From assembly GCA_019689775.1 (NCBI GenBank), contig JADGGV010000029.1, positions 1 to 17,413 on the forward strand: a stretch of DNA of 17,413 bases, written 5' to 3'. The stretch comes from Gemmatimonadota bacterium. GTDB lineage: Bacteria > Gemmatimonadota > Gemmatimonadetes > Longimicrobiales > RSA9. The translations under genes and the position numbers were made by a program. The first letter of the stretch is position 1; each line of letters opens with the position of its first letter. Under the pieces are notes generated by a model, which saw only the letters and a program-made list of their open reading frames with translations, was not told the DNA's origin and did no database searches. This document shows positions 7,843 to 15,401 of this stretch, in pieces.

Positions 7843-9232
7843 GCTCGTGCTCCTTGCCCGGAGCGGGCATCGGCGCCGGGGCGGGCATCGGGTGCATCGC
7901 CGCCTCGTGGCCCATCGCCATTGGCGCGGGGCGCAGGCTCGCGAAGACCGCGACGCCGGCCGACGTGGTCGAACCGTAGAAGCGTTCCAGGTCGGACGGA
8001 ACGAAGCTCAGATCGACCTGCGCGCCGATCCCCGGGAGGAGCCCGCGCCCCGGGAACTGGCGCACGTAGCCGAGGAACACCTTCCCGACGGGGAAGACGC
8101 GTCCGCCGAGGCCGAGCTCCTCCGGGAGCGCGAGGTCGTCGCCGGACTTCTGCACCCACTCGGCGCGGCCGAAGACGACGTTGCGCGCGTCCAGCCCGGC
8201 GCTGCTCTCCAGGAGCAGCGAGTTCGTCGCGAGGCCGTGCGCGCGGTCCAGCCCCCAGACGAGCGTCGTCGCCCACGGGCTCAGGTCGGTGCCCAGCCGG
8301 TGGTACGTCACCGACGCGGTGGTGCGGTGGACGTCGGCGCGGGCGCCGCCGTCGTGCGCCTCCTCGGCGTCGTTCAGGAAGCCGGTCGAGAGCTGGATCG
8401 CGACGTTCTCGCTCGGCAGCACCCAGAGCCGGCCGGCGTACGAGTCGAGCGCGGCGAGGTCGACGTCGTAGCGGTCCTCGTCCGGCTCGCGGCCGTTGAA
8501 GACGGAGCCCTCCAGCTTCCACGTCCGGCCGTACAGCCCCGCGGTCGCGACGCCGAACGAGACGTGCGTCGCGTCCTGCCAGTGGTGGCCGATCGGCGCG
8601 AGCGGGCTCGCCATGGCGGAGATGCGGTGCGGGTAGGCGACGGGGCCGAGCGCCGGCTCGCCGGCCGGGGCGCCGTACAGCTCGAGCGCCAGGTTGCGTG
8701 TGAGCGCGTGGTCGTAGCGCGCCGCCAGCTCCATGAACAGGTCGTGCGGGTGCTGGCGGTCGTGCAGCCGCTCGCCGTGGCACAGCTCGCCCGTCGCGAG
8801 CAGGTCCGGGTAGCCGCACTTCCCGACCGTGAGCGGCTCGGCGCTCAGCATCCCGCGCAGCTCCAGGACGCCGCCCGCCAGGGCGCGCTTCCCCATGGCC
8901 ATGAACCAGTTCACGCTCCCGAGCTGGCGGCCGCCGCGGTCGCTCCCCTCGTCGATGTACTGGAGGAACGCGTTGCCGTGCAGCATGAGCCGCCACGCGC
9001 CGGCGGGGACGTGGAACGCGAGCATCGGCGTCGCATCGGGGAGCCACGACGTCCCCGAGCCCTCCCGCGCGTCGGGCACGCCGAGCGGCCCCGTCATCGC
9101 CCCGTGCGCGGCGTGCGCCGGCGGGTGCGCCGCGGGCGACGTCGCCCCGTGCCGATGATCCTGCGCCCGCGCCGCCGCCGCCCCGGCGAAGAGCGCCGCC
9201 ACCACACCCGCCGCCGCCCGGATCGTTCGCAT
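7832..9232 (-). CDS. Conserved probable outer-membrane protein of the copper operon, function unknown
   Basis: I do not recognise a named family. The 466-residue protein starts with a signal peptide (Arg2, Arg5, hydrophobic core, cleavage likely after ARA near residue 23). The start at 9232 is preferred over an in-frame ATG at 9289 because GGAGGA lies 10 nt upstream and the signal peptide begins exactly there. Landmarks are SWLPDATPM, LMLHGNAFLQY, a pair of cysteines (Cys139, Cys151) followed by RQHPHDLFMEL from 159, and PIGHHWQDATH. Alternating strands rich in Gly, Tyr, Trp and Phe suggest a beta-barrel. The last 29 residues form a Met/His-rich tail ending in KEHEHER. It lies 60 nt after the RND pump gene and overlaps the CopB gene by 11 nt, so it belongs to the efflux operon. 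A porin, a metal sensor at the surface or an accessory export channel are all possible. Confidence 0.8.
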   Translation of the reverse strand: MRTIRAAAGVVAALFAGAAAARAQDHRHGATSPAAHPPAHAAHGAMTGPLGVPDAREGSGTSWLPDATPMLAFHVPAGAWRLMLHGNAFLQYIDEGSDRGGRQLGSVNWFMAMGKRALAGGVLELRGMLSAEPLTVGKCGYPDLLATGELCHGERLHDRQHPHDLFMELAARYDHALTRNLALELYGAPAGEPALGPVAYPHRISAMASPLAPIGHHWQDATHVSFGVATAGLYGRTWKLEGSVFNGREPDEDRYDVDLAALDSYAGRLWVLPSENVAIQLSTGFLNDAEEAHDGGARADVHRTTASVTYHRLGTDLSPWATTLVWGLDRAHGLATNSLLLESSAGLDARNVVFGRAEWVQKSGDDLALPEELGLGGRVFPVGKVFLGYVRQFPGRGLLPGIGAQVDLSFVPSDLERFYGSTTSAGVAVFASLRPAPMAMGHEAAMHPMPAPAPMPAPGKEHEHER

Positions 9233-9292
9233 CGCCGCCCACTCCTCCGTCGTCGGGGCGTTCCCGCCCGGTCGGCGCATGCCGTGCATGGA

Positions 9293-12200
9293 TCAAGCCT
9301 CAGGGCCCACCGGCGCCGGCACCCCCGCCGCCGCCGGCTCCGCCGCCCGCACCCCGCGCGCCGCGCGGAGCACCGCCCGCTCGCGCCACAGCGAGTAGAT
9401 CGCCGGGATCACGATCAGCGTGAGCACGGTGGAGGAGAGCATCCCGCCGACCATCGGCGCGGCGATGCGCTTCATCACGCTGGCGCCGGTGCCGTGGCCG
9501 GCGAGGATCGGCAGCAGCCCGGCGATGATCGCGGTGACGGTCATCATCTTCGGGCGGACGCGCTCGACGGCGCCCTCCATGATCGCCTCGTAGAGCCCGG
9601 CGGCGGTGAGGGCGCCGCTCGCGCATCGCGCCGTCCAGGCGTGGTCGAGGTAGATCAGCATGACCACGCCGGTCTCGGCGGCGACGCCGGCCAGCGCGAT
9701 GAAGCCGACCGCCGTGGCGACCGACCACTCGTAGCCGAGGACGTACATGAGCAGCACGCCGCCGACGAGCGCGAACGGCAGCGAGAGGAGCACGATCAGC
9801 GTCTCGCCGACGCTGCGGAAGTTGAGGTAGAGCAGGAGCAGGATGATGAGCAGCGTCGCCGGGACGACGAGCGCGAGCTTCTGCTTCGCGCGCTGCATGT
9901 ACTCGTACTGCCCGGACCACTGCATCGAGTAGCCGGCCGGGAGCCGGACCATCGCATCGACCATCCGCTTCGCGTCGGCGACGTAGCTGGCGATGTCGCG
10001 GCCGGCGACGTCGATGTAGACCCACGCGGTCGGGAACGCGCCCTCCGTCTTGATCGCCATCGGCCCCGCGACCTCGCGGATCGTGGCGACCTCGCCGAGC
10101 GGGATCTGCGGTCCGGGAGCGGGAGCGGCGCTGCCGGGAGCGGCGCCCATCCCGGGCATTCCGCCGGCGCCGGCGGCCGAGCCCATGGCCGAGCCGGCGT
10201 GCGCCATCGGGATCAGGACCTGCGCCAGCTTCTCGGGCGCGTCGCGCAGCTCCTGCGGGTAGCGGAGGCGGACGCCGAAGCGCTGCCGGCCCTCGACGGT
10301 CTGCGTGATCGTCATGCCGCCGACCGCGGTCGAGATCACGTCCTGCACGTCCTTCACGTTCAGGCCGTGCCGGGCCGCGGCGGCGCGGTCGATCTGCACG
10401 TCGAGGTAGTAGCCGGAGACGGCGCGCTCGGCGAAGACGGAGCGCGTGCCGGGGACCATGCGGACGGCGCCCTCGACCTGCTCGCCGATGCGCGCGAGCG
10501 TGGCGAGGTCGGGGCCGAAGATCTTGATGCCGACCGGCGTGCGGATCCCCGTCGCGAGCATGTCGATGCGCCCCTGGATCGGCATCGTCCAGGCGTTCGT
10601 GAAGCCGGGGAGCGCGACTGCGGAGTCCATCGCGGCGACGAGCCGCTCGGGCGTCATCCCCGGCCGCCACCGCTCCCGCGGCTGGAGCACGATCGTCGTC
10701 TCGCTCATGTCGAGGCCGGCCGGGTCCGTGGCCGTGTTGGCGCGCCCGGCCTTGCCGAACACGCTGCGCACCTCGGGGAACGACGCCAGGATGCTGTCCT
10801 GCCGCTGGAGCACCTCGCGCGCCTTCGCCACGCCGATCCCGGGGAGCGTCGTCGGCATGAACAGGAGCGTGCCCTCGTCGAGCGGCGGCATGAACTCGCC
10901 GCCGATGCGGCGGAACGGGATCCAGCTCAGCACGACGGCCGCGAGCGCCGCGGCCACGACCGGCCAGCGGTGACGCAGCACCCACTCGATGACCGGGCGG
11001 TAGGCGCGGGCCAGCGCGCGGGAGATCGGGTTCGCGCGCTCGGCGTGCAGCCGGCCGCGGATGAACAGCCCCATCGCGATCGGGACGACGGTGACCGAGA
11101 GGAGGCTCGCCGTCGCCATCGACAGCGTCTTCGTCCACGCGAGCGGGCGGAACATCCGCCCCTCCTGCGCCTCGAGCGTGAAGACGGGGAGGAACGAGAC
11201 CGTGATCACGAGGAGGCTGAAGAAGAGCGCCGGTCCGACCTCCCGGGCCGAGTCGGCGACGACGCGCCAGCGCTCCGCGGCCGTCAGGACCGACGTGTCG
11301 AGCCGGAACGGCCGGGTGGGAGCGTGGAGGAGTGGGTGAGTGCGGGATGGCGCTCCGCCGTGCTCCCGCTCCGCCACCCCCCGGCTCTTCCGCTCGACCG
11401 CCCGCTCCAGGTGCTTGTGCATGTTCTCGATCATCACGATCGCGGCGTCGACCATGGCGCCGATGGCGATGGCGATGCCGCCCAGGCTCATGATGTCGGC
11501 GCCCACGCCGAGCGCGCGCATGGCGATGAACGCGCCCAGGATCCCGAGCGGGAGCGTGAGGATCGCGACGAGCGCGCTGCGCGCGTGGAACAGGAAGACC
11601 AGGCAGACGAGCGCGACGACGAGCGACTCCTCCAGCAGCTTGCCGCGCAGCGTGCCGATGGCGGCGTGGATGAGGTCGCTTCGGTCGTAGACGGGGCGGA
11701 TGTGCACGCCGGGCGGGAGCCCCCGCTGGAGCTGCGCGAGCCGCGCCTTCACGCCGTCGATCGTGCGCAGCGCGTTCTGGCCGAAGCGCATGACGACGAT
11801 GCCGCCGACGGCGTCGCCGCGGCCGTCGAGGTCCGCGATCCCGCGCCGCACGTCGGGCGCGAGCTGCACGGTGGCCAGGTCGGAGACGCGGATCGGCGCG
11901 CCGCTCGCCGTCGAGGCGACGACGACGTTCTCGATGTCGCGGATCCCCTTCAGGTAGCCGAGCCCGCGGACCATGAACTCGCGCTCGGACAGCTCCATCA
12001 TCATGGCGCCCGCGTCGCTGTTGGACGCGGCGAGCGCGGCCATGACGCGCGTGACGGGGATGCCGTAGGCGCGCAGCCGGACGGGGTCGACGGTGACCTC
12101 GTACATCTTCTCGAAGCCGCCCACGCTCGCGACCTCGGCGACGCCCGGCACGGACGTGAGCTGGTAGCGGATGTACCAGTCCTGGATCGCGCGCAGGTCG

Positions 12201-12661
12201 GCGAGCGAGCGCGTGCCCGTCGTGTCCTCGAGCACGTACTGGTAGACCCAGCCGAGCCCCGTCGCGTCCGGGCCGAGCGACGCGTTCGCCGCCGCCGGCA
12301 GCCGGCCGCGGATCCCGTTCAGGTACTCGAGCACGCGGCTGCGCGCCCAGTACAGGTCGGTGCCGTCCTCGAAGATCACGTAGACGAAGGAGACGCCGAA
12401 GAACGAGTAGCCGCGCACGGTCGCGGCGCCCGGCACCTTCAGCATCTCCGAGGCGATCGGGTAGGTGACCTGGTCCTCGACGATCTGCGGCGCCTGCCCC
12501 TCGTATTCCGTCTGGACGATGACCTGCACGTCCGAGAGGTCGGGGAGCGCCTCGAGCGGCGTGCGCCGCAGCGCGACGACGCCGGCGGCGGCGAGCGCGA
12601 GGGCGAGGATCGCGACGACGACCTTGTTCGCGACCGACCAGTCGATGATGCGCTCGATCAT
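9293..12661 (-). CDS. cusA: Copper/silver efflux RND pump, CusA-like
   Basis: The 1122-residue heavy-metal RND permease would drive Cu(I)/Ag(I) out through the adaptor and TolC-like channel using the proton gradient. Aligned by eye with E. coli CusA, the proton-relay Asp405 has the identical number. The transmembrane methionines 391, 403 and 410 are in place, as are the equivalents of 486, 501 and 1009 (Met515 and Met530 here for the first two). The three-methionine cleft site is Met602 (LLFMPTT), Met652 (LDMSETT) and Met701 (RIDML), all shifted by exactly 29. The entrance pair Met271/Met755 is changed: Val271, and a methionine one position early (Met783). Extra material: about 29 residues in the cytoplasmic loop after residue 411, about 30 residues with Met/His near 820-850, and a short Ala/Pro tail. 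ATG overlaps the adaptor stop (ATGA). Confidence 0.95.
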   Translation of the reverse strand: MIERIIDWSVANKVVVAILALALAAAGVVALRRTPLEALPDLSDVQVIVQTEYEGQAPQIVEDQVTYPIASEMLKVPGAATVRGYSFFGVSFVYVIFEDGTDLYWARSRVLEYLNGIRGRLPAAANASLGPDATGLGWVYQYVLEDTTGTRSLADLRAIQDWYIRYQLTSVPGVAEVASVGGFEKMYEVTVDPVRLRAYGIPVTRVMAALAASNSDAGAMMMELSEREFMVRGLGYLKGIRDIENVVVASTASGAPIRVSDLATVQLAPDVRRGIADLDGRGDAVGGIVVMRFGQNALRTIDGVKARLAQLQRGLPPGVHIRPVYDRSDLIHAAIGTLRGKLLEESLVVALVCLVFLFHARSALVAILTLPLGILGAFIAMRALGVGADIMSLGGIAIAIGAMVDAAIVMIENMHKHLERAVERKSRGVAEREHGGAPSRTHPLLHAPTRPFRLDTSVLTAAERWRVVADSAREVGPALFFSLLVITVSFLPVFTLEAQEGRMFRPLAWTKTLSMATASLLSVTVVPIAMGLFIRGRLHAERANPISRALARAYRPVIEWVLRHRWPVVAAALAAVVLSWIPFRRIGGEFMPPLDEGTLLFMPTTLPGIGVAKAREVLQRQDSILASFPEVRSVFGKAGRANTATDPAGLDMSETTIVLQPRERWRPGMTPERLVAAMDSAVALPGFTNAWTMPIQGRIDMLATGIRTPVGIKIFGPDLATLARIGEQVEGAVRMVPGTRSVFAERAVSGYYLDVQIDRAAAARHGLNVKDVQDVISTAVGGMTITQTVEGRQRFGVRLRYPQELRDAPEKLAQVLIPMAHAGSAMGSAAGAGGMPGMGAAPGSAAPAPGPQIPLGEVATIREVAGPMAIKTEGAFPTAWVYIDVAGRDIASYVADAKRMVDAMVRLPAGYSMQWSGQYEYMQRAKQKLALVVPATLLIILLLLYLNFRSVGETLIVLLSLPFALVGGVLLMYVLGYEWSVATAVGFIALAGVAAETGVVMLIYLDHAWTARCASGALTAAGLYEAIMEGAVERVRPKMMTVTAIIAGLLPILAGHGTGASVMKRIAAPMVGGMLSSTVLTLIVIPAIYSLWRERAVLRAARGVRAAEPAAAGVPAPVGPEA
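10112..10204 (-). other. Met/His-containing periplasmic insert within CusA
   Basis: Residues about 820-850 of the CusA-like pump have no counterpart in E. coli CusA, which at this point goes directly from its TPM segment to the ITLADV strand. The insert is Gly/Ala/Pro-rich and contains Met826, Met835, Met838 and His821, next to Met819. It lies in the periplasmic part, where metal enters. At DNA level it contains repeated CGGGAGCGG units, which may be how it grew. Confidence 0.6.
11301..11394. repeat. Palindromic element inserted in frame in cusA
   Basis: The outer arms at 11301-11316 (AGCCGGAACGGCCGGG) and 11379-11394 are inverted copies of each other with one gap and two mismatches. The interior is G-rich on the left half and C-rich on the right half, so the whole stretch is an imperfect palindrome centred near 11347. 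It coincides with the roughly 29 residues (about 87 nt) by which the cytoplasmic loop of this pump exceeds E. coli CusA. The encoded peptide (AEREHGGAPSRTHPLL and neighbours) resembles nothing in the family. Related sequence occurs at 15168-15204 and 17331-17388. Confidence 0.55.
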
Positions 12662-13956
12662 GGGAGCCTCGCCTTCTGGCCCGAGGTGGCCGCGGCGCCG
12701 GCGTGCGCGGCGTGGGTCGCGGCGCCGGGCGTGGTGCCGTGCGCGGCGTCGTGCGTGGCGCCGCCGCCCGCCGGCCCCATCTCCATCCCCGGCATCGACT
12801 GGAGCGCCGCGCCGAGGTTCGACTCCGCGTCGACCAGGAAGCCGGCGGACGAGACGACCGTCGCGCCGTCCCAGATCCCGGCCAGCACCTGGATCGAGTC
12901 GCCGACGGCGAGGCCGGTCTTCACCTCGTGCGGCATGAGCATGCCGTCGTCGTGGCGGACGAAGACGAGCGCGCGCTCGCCGGTGGTGAGCACGGCGGAG
13001 CGGGGGACGACGAGCGCGGGCGCGCCGGCGGGCGCGTCGAGCTGCACCGTCGCATACATCCCGGGCTTGAGGCGCAGCCCGGGGTTCGGCAGCTCGATGC
13101 GGACCTTGCCGGTGCGCCCCTCGAGGGCGACGGCCGGGTCGATGAACGTGACGCGGCCGTGGAACGTCTCGCCGGGGTACGCGTCGATCGTGACCGTGGC
13201 CGGCTGGCCGAGGTGCACCAACCCGAGGTCCTTCTCGAACACCTCGCCCTCGACCCAGACGGCGCCGAGCCCGGCGATGCGGAACAGGTCCATCCCCGGC
13301 ATGATCCGGCTCCCCTGCACCACCGTCTTCTCCGTGACCACGCCGTCGATCGGCGAGCGCAGCAGCACGGTTCGCTGCGCCTGGCCGGTGCGCTCGATGC
13401 GCGCGATCACGTCGGCCGGGATGTCGAGGTACGCCAGGCGACGACGGGCGGCCTCGAGCAGCTCGCGGGCGTTCGCCGCCGCGACGTCGTCCGGCGCCGC
13501 GGCCACCTCGTCGGCCAACCGGCGCGCGAGCGCCAGCTCCTCCTGCGCCGCGACCAGCATCGGGCTGTAGACGGCGGCCAGCGGCTGGCCCTTCCGCACC
13601 GGCGCGCCGGTGTAGTCGACGAACAGCCGCTCGACCCACCCGTCGATCTTCGGGTTCACGGTGGCCAGCCGCGTCTCGTCCCACGCGATCGTGCCGACCG
13701 CGCGCACGACCGGGCGGAGCACGGAGCGGTGCGCCGTCGCGTAGGCGACGCCGATCCGCCGCGCCCGCGCCTCCGAGATGCTCAGCGTGCGCTCTCGCGC
13801 CCCCTGCGCGGCGGCGGCCATCGCCGCGTGGTCGTGCCCGCCCGCGCCGCCCGGCCGGGGCTCGCCCGCGTGGCCGAGGAGCGAGTACGCCATGACGGCC
13901 GCGACCGCCACCGCGACGATCGAGACCGACAGCGTGATCTGCTTGCGGTTGCTCAT
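12658..13956 (-). CDS. cusB: Efflux RND periplasmic adaptor subunit, CusB-like
   Basis: The 432-residue membrane fusion protein would bridge the RND pump and the outer-membrane factor and may hand metal to the pump. A signal anchor spans about residues 7-27. The core shows the usual order: an entry beta domain (TVNPKIDGWVERLFVDYTG, about 99-117), the lipoyl half-motif with YSPML near 130, a helical hairpin, the second lipoyl half (LLRSPIDGVVTEK), then GSRIMPGMDLF and VWVEGEVFEKDL. Compared with many CusB proteins it lacks a separate N-terminal heavy-metal-binding domain, but has GHDHAAM near residue 40 and a 45-residue tail beginning MPGMEM, with several histidines. It overlaps both neighbours by 4 nt (ATGA), typical of an obligate complex made in fixed ratio. 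Confidence 0.93.
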   Translation of the reverse strand: MSNRKQITLSVSIVAVAVAAVMAYSLLGHAGEPRPGGAGGHDHAAMAAAAQGARERTLSISEARARRIGVAYATAHRSVLRPVVRAVGTIAWDETRLATVNPKIDGWVERLFVDYTGAPVRKGQPLAAVYSPMLVAAQEELALARRLADEVAAAPDDVAAANARELLEAARRRLAYLDIPADVIARIERTGQAQRTVLLRSPIDGVVTEKTVVQGSRIMPGMDLFRIAGLGAVWVEGEVFEKDLGLVHLGQPATVTIDAYPGETFHGRVTFIDPAVALEGRTGKVRIELPNPGLRLKPGMYATVQLDAPAGAPALVVPRSAVLTTGERALVFVRHDDGMLMPHEVKTGLAVGDSIQVLAGIWDGATVVSSAGFLVDAESNLGAALQSMPGMEMGPAGGGATHDAAHGTTPGAATHAAHAGAAATSGQKARLP

Positions 13957-15257
13957 GGGACCTCCGCCAGCGGCCGGGCGACAGGAAGCTCCCGGCCGAT
14001 CGTCGTCTCGAGCTCCGCGACCGCGGCGCCGTAGCTCGCCTGGAGCGCGTAGAGCTCCTGCTCGTAAGTGTTCTCGGTCATCTGCGCGTCGGCGAGCGTC
14101 ATGACGTCGACGGCGCCGACGCGGTAGGAGGAGAGCGCCGACCGAACGCCGGCCGCCGCCTGCGGCAGGATCTCCGTGCGGTACAGCCGGATCAGCTCGC
14201 GGTCGCGCGCGAGATCCGCGACCAGGGCCGCGATGCGGGCGCGCACGCCGGCGCGCATGTCCGCCAGCTTGGCGGCCGCCATGCGCTCCATCGCCGCGGC
14301 CTCGTCGCGCATGCGGAGCTGCCGCGAGCGCGCGTAGAGTGGGAGCGTGACGCCGAGCATGGCGCCGCCCATCCGCTCCGTGCCCATGTCGCCCGCGCGC
14401 TGGCCGTACTGCACGCCGACGGTCAGGTCCGGCCAGATCTCGCGCCGCGCCAGCGCCCGGCGCGCCCTCGCCTCGTCGACCGCGGCGCGGCCGCGCTCCA
14501 GCATCGGGCGGCCGGCCTCGGCCCACGCCAGCAGCGTGTCCGCGTCGGGGATCGTGTCGGGGAGCGCCGGCGCGGCGACGGCCGGGATCGGCGTGTCCGC
14601 GGGCCGGTCGAGGAGCCCGTTCAGCCGCGCCGCCGCCGAGGCGCGCATGGCGCGCATGCGCACCAGCTCGGCGCGCATCTTCGCCACGTCGACGTCGGCG
14701 CGGAGCACGTCGCTCTGCCGGCCGGTGCCGCTGGCGTACATCGCCTGCGCGACCCGGCGGAAGTCGCCCAGCAGCCTGAGCGTGCGCTCCATCACCGCGA
14801 TCCGCCGGTCGGCGGCGTAGATGTCGTAGAACGCCCTGGCGACGGCGGCGCGCACCTCCCACCACGCCTCGTCGGCGTCGGCGCGGGCGGCTCTCGCCTC
14901 CGCGCCGGCGGCGCGCGAGGCCAGGCCGAGCTTGCCGGCGATCGGCAGCATCTGCATCGCCTGGATCGACGGCGCCATCGAGGACGGCATGTCCGCGCGG
15001 AGCCCGGGGAGCGAGAGGTTCATCGCGCCGACCTGGACCGTGGGGTCCGGCGGGCGGCCGGCGCCGGGGACGCGCGCCGCCGCCGCATCGGCGCCGGCCG
15101 CCGCCGCGGCGCGCCGCGGGCGGGCCCCCCGCGCGGCGGCGGGCGCCCCCGCGCGCGTGAGCGTGTCGCCGGGGGGCACTCCCCCACTCGCTCCCGCGGC
15201 CGGCAGGGCGGCGCCGGCGGCGATCAGCCCCGTGAGGACGAGGCAAGAGAACGGCAT
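13953..15257 (-). CDS. TolC-family outer-membrane efflux protein, CusC-like
   Basis: The 434-residue protein is the expected outer-membrane channel of the tripartite Cus-type pump. It has an N-terminal signal sequence and then a low-complexity Ala/Arg/Gly linker (about 25-70). The two-fold TolC repeat follows: a first half with MQMLPIAGKLGL (101-112) and WWEVRAAVARAFYDIY, and a second half with ARREIWPDLTVGVQYGQ, GVTLPLYARSRQ and LSSYRVGAVDVMTLADAQ. Five methionines between residues 79 and 103 may touch copper. The ATG at 15257 is chosen because GGAGGAGG ends 2 nt before it and the signal peptide begins there; a TTG at 15278 would add seven residues. It has no obvious lipobox, unlike E. coli CusC. 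The stop overlaps the adaptor start as ATGA. Confidence 0.9.
   Translation of the reverse strand: MPFSCLVLTGLIAAGAALPAAGASGGVPPGDTLTRAGAPAAARGARPRRAAAAAGADAAAARVPGAGRPPDPTVQVGAMNLSLPGLRADMPSSMAPSIQAMQMLPIAGKLGLASRAAGAEARAARADADEAWWEVRAAVARAFYDIYAADRRIAVMERTLRLLGDFRRVAQAMYASGTGRQSDVLRADVDVAKMRAELVRMRAMRASAAARLNGLLDRPADTPIPAVAAPALPDTIPDADTLLAWAEAGRPMLERGRAAVDEARARRALARREIWPDLTVGVQYGQRAGDMGTERMGGAMLGVTLPLYARSRQLRMRDEAAAMERMAAAKLADMRAGVRARIAALVADLARDRELIRLYRTEILPQAAAGVRSALSSYRVGAVDVMTLADAQMTENTYEQELYALQASYGAAVAELETTIGRELPVARPLAEVP
15168..15204. repeat. Short G-rich/C-rich palindromic tract related to the cusA element
   Basis: Outer arms GCCGG (15168-15172) and CCGGC (15200-15204) and an inner GGGGG-CACT-CCCCC hairpin lie in the linker-coding part of the TolC-like gene. 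The C-rich half (CACTCCCCCACTCGCTCCC) resembles the reverse complement of the left half of the cusA element (CACTCACCCACTCC, then GCTCCC), with a 6-nt gap. It encodes part of the non-conserved N-terminal linker. Confidence 0.35.
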
Positions 15258-15290
15258 GACCTCCTCCACTGGACGCAATGAGCCCGTGAC

Positions 15291-15316
15291 CGCCCGCGCG
15301 CGACGCCGCGCGGGCG
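15291..15316. other. Perfect hairpin between the small secreted gene and the tolC-like gene
   Basis: Ten base pairs (CGCCCGCGCG with CGCGCGGGCG) close a 6-nt loop. There is no T-run on either strand, so a simple terminator is unlikely; mRNA stabilisation, processing or partial attenuation are possible. Confidence 0.4.
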
Positions 15317-15352
15317 CACTACGCCGGCTCCGGCCTCGGACGCGCCGGGGCG

Positions 15353-15387
15353 GCCTCCGCCCGGCCGCGGCGCGGCGTGGCGGAGGC
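15353..15387. other. Inverted repeat just after the small secreted gene
   Basis: GCCTCCGCC at 15353-15361 pairs perfectly with GGCGGAGGC at 15379-15387 around a 17-nt loop, starting 15 nt after the stop of the - strand gene. It lacks a T-run. With the neighbouring hairpin it could lower expression of the downstream genes relative to the first one. Confidence 0.35.
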
Positions 15388-15401
15388 GGGGCCGGTCGGG
15401 C

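Noticed and set aside
9233..9289. Start of the unknown outer-membrane protein at the ATG at 9289
   Set aside because: It would place 19 non-signal residues before the signal peptide; the ATG at 9232 has a better ribosome site (GGAGGA).
7526..13570. A + strand open frame of about 2,000 codons antisense to the efflux operon
   Set aside because: It arises from GC-rich third positions of the real - strand genes; its translation is Arg/Ala/Asp/His-rich low complexity with no family pattern, while the opposite strand has clear families with overlapping start and stop codons.
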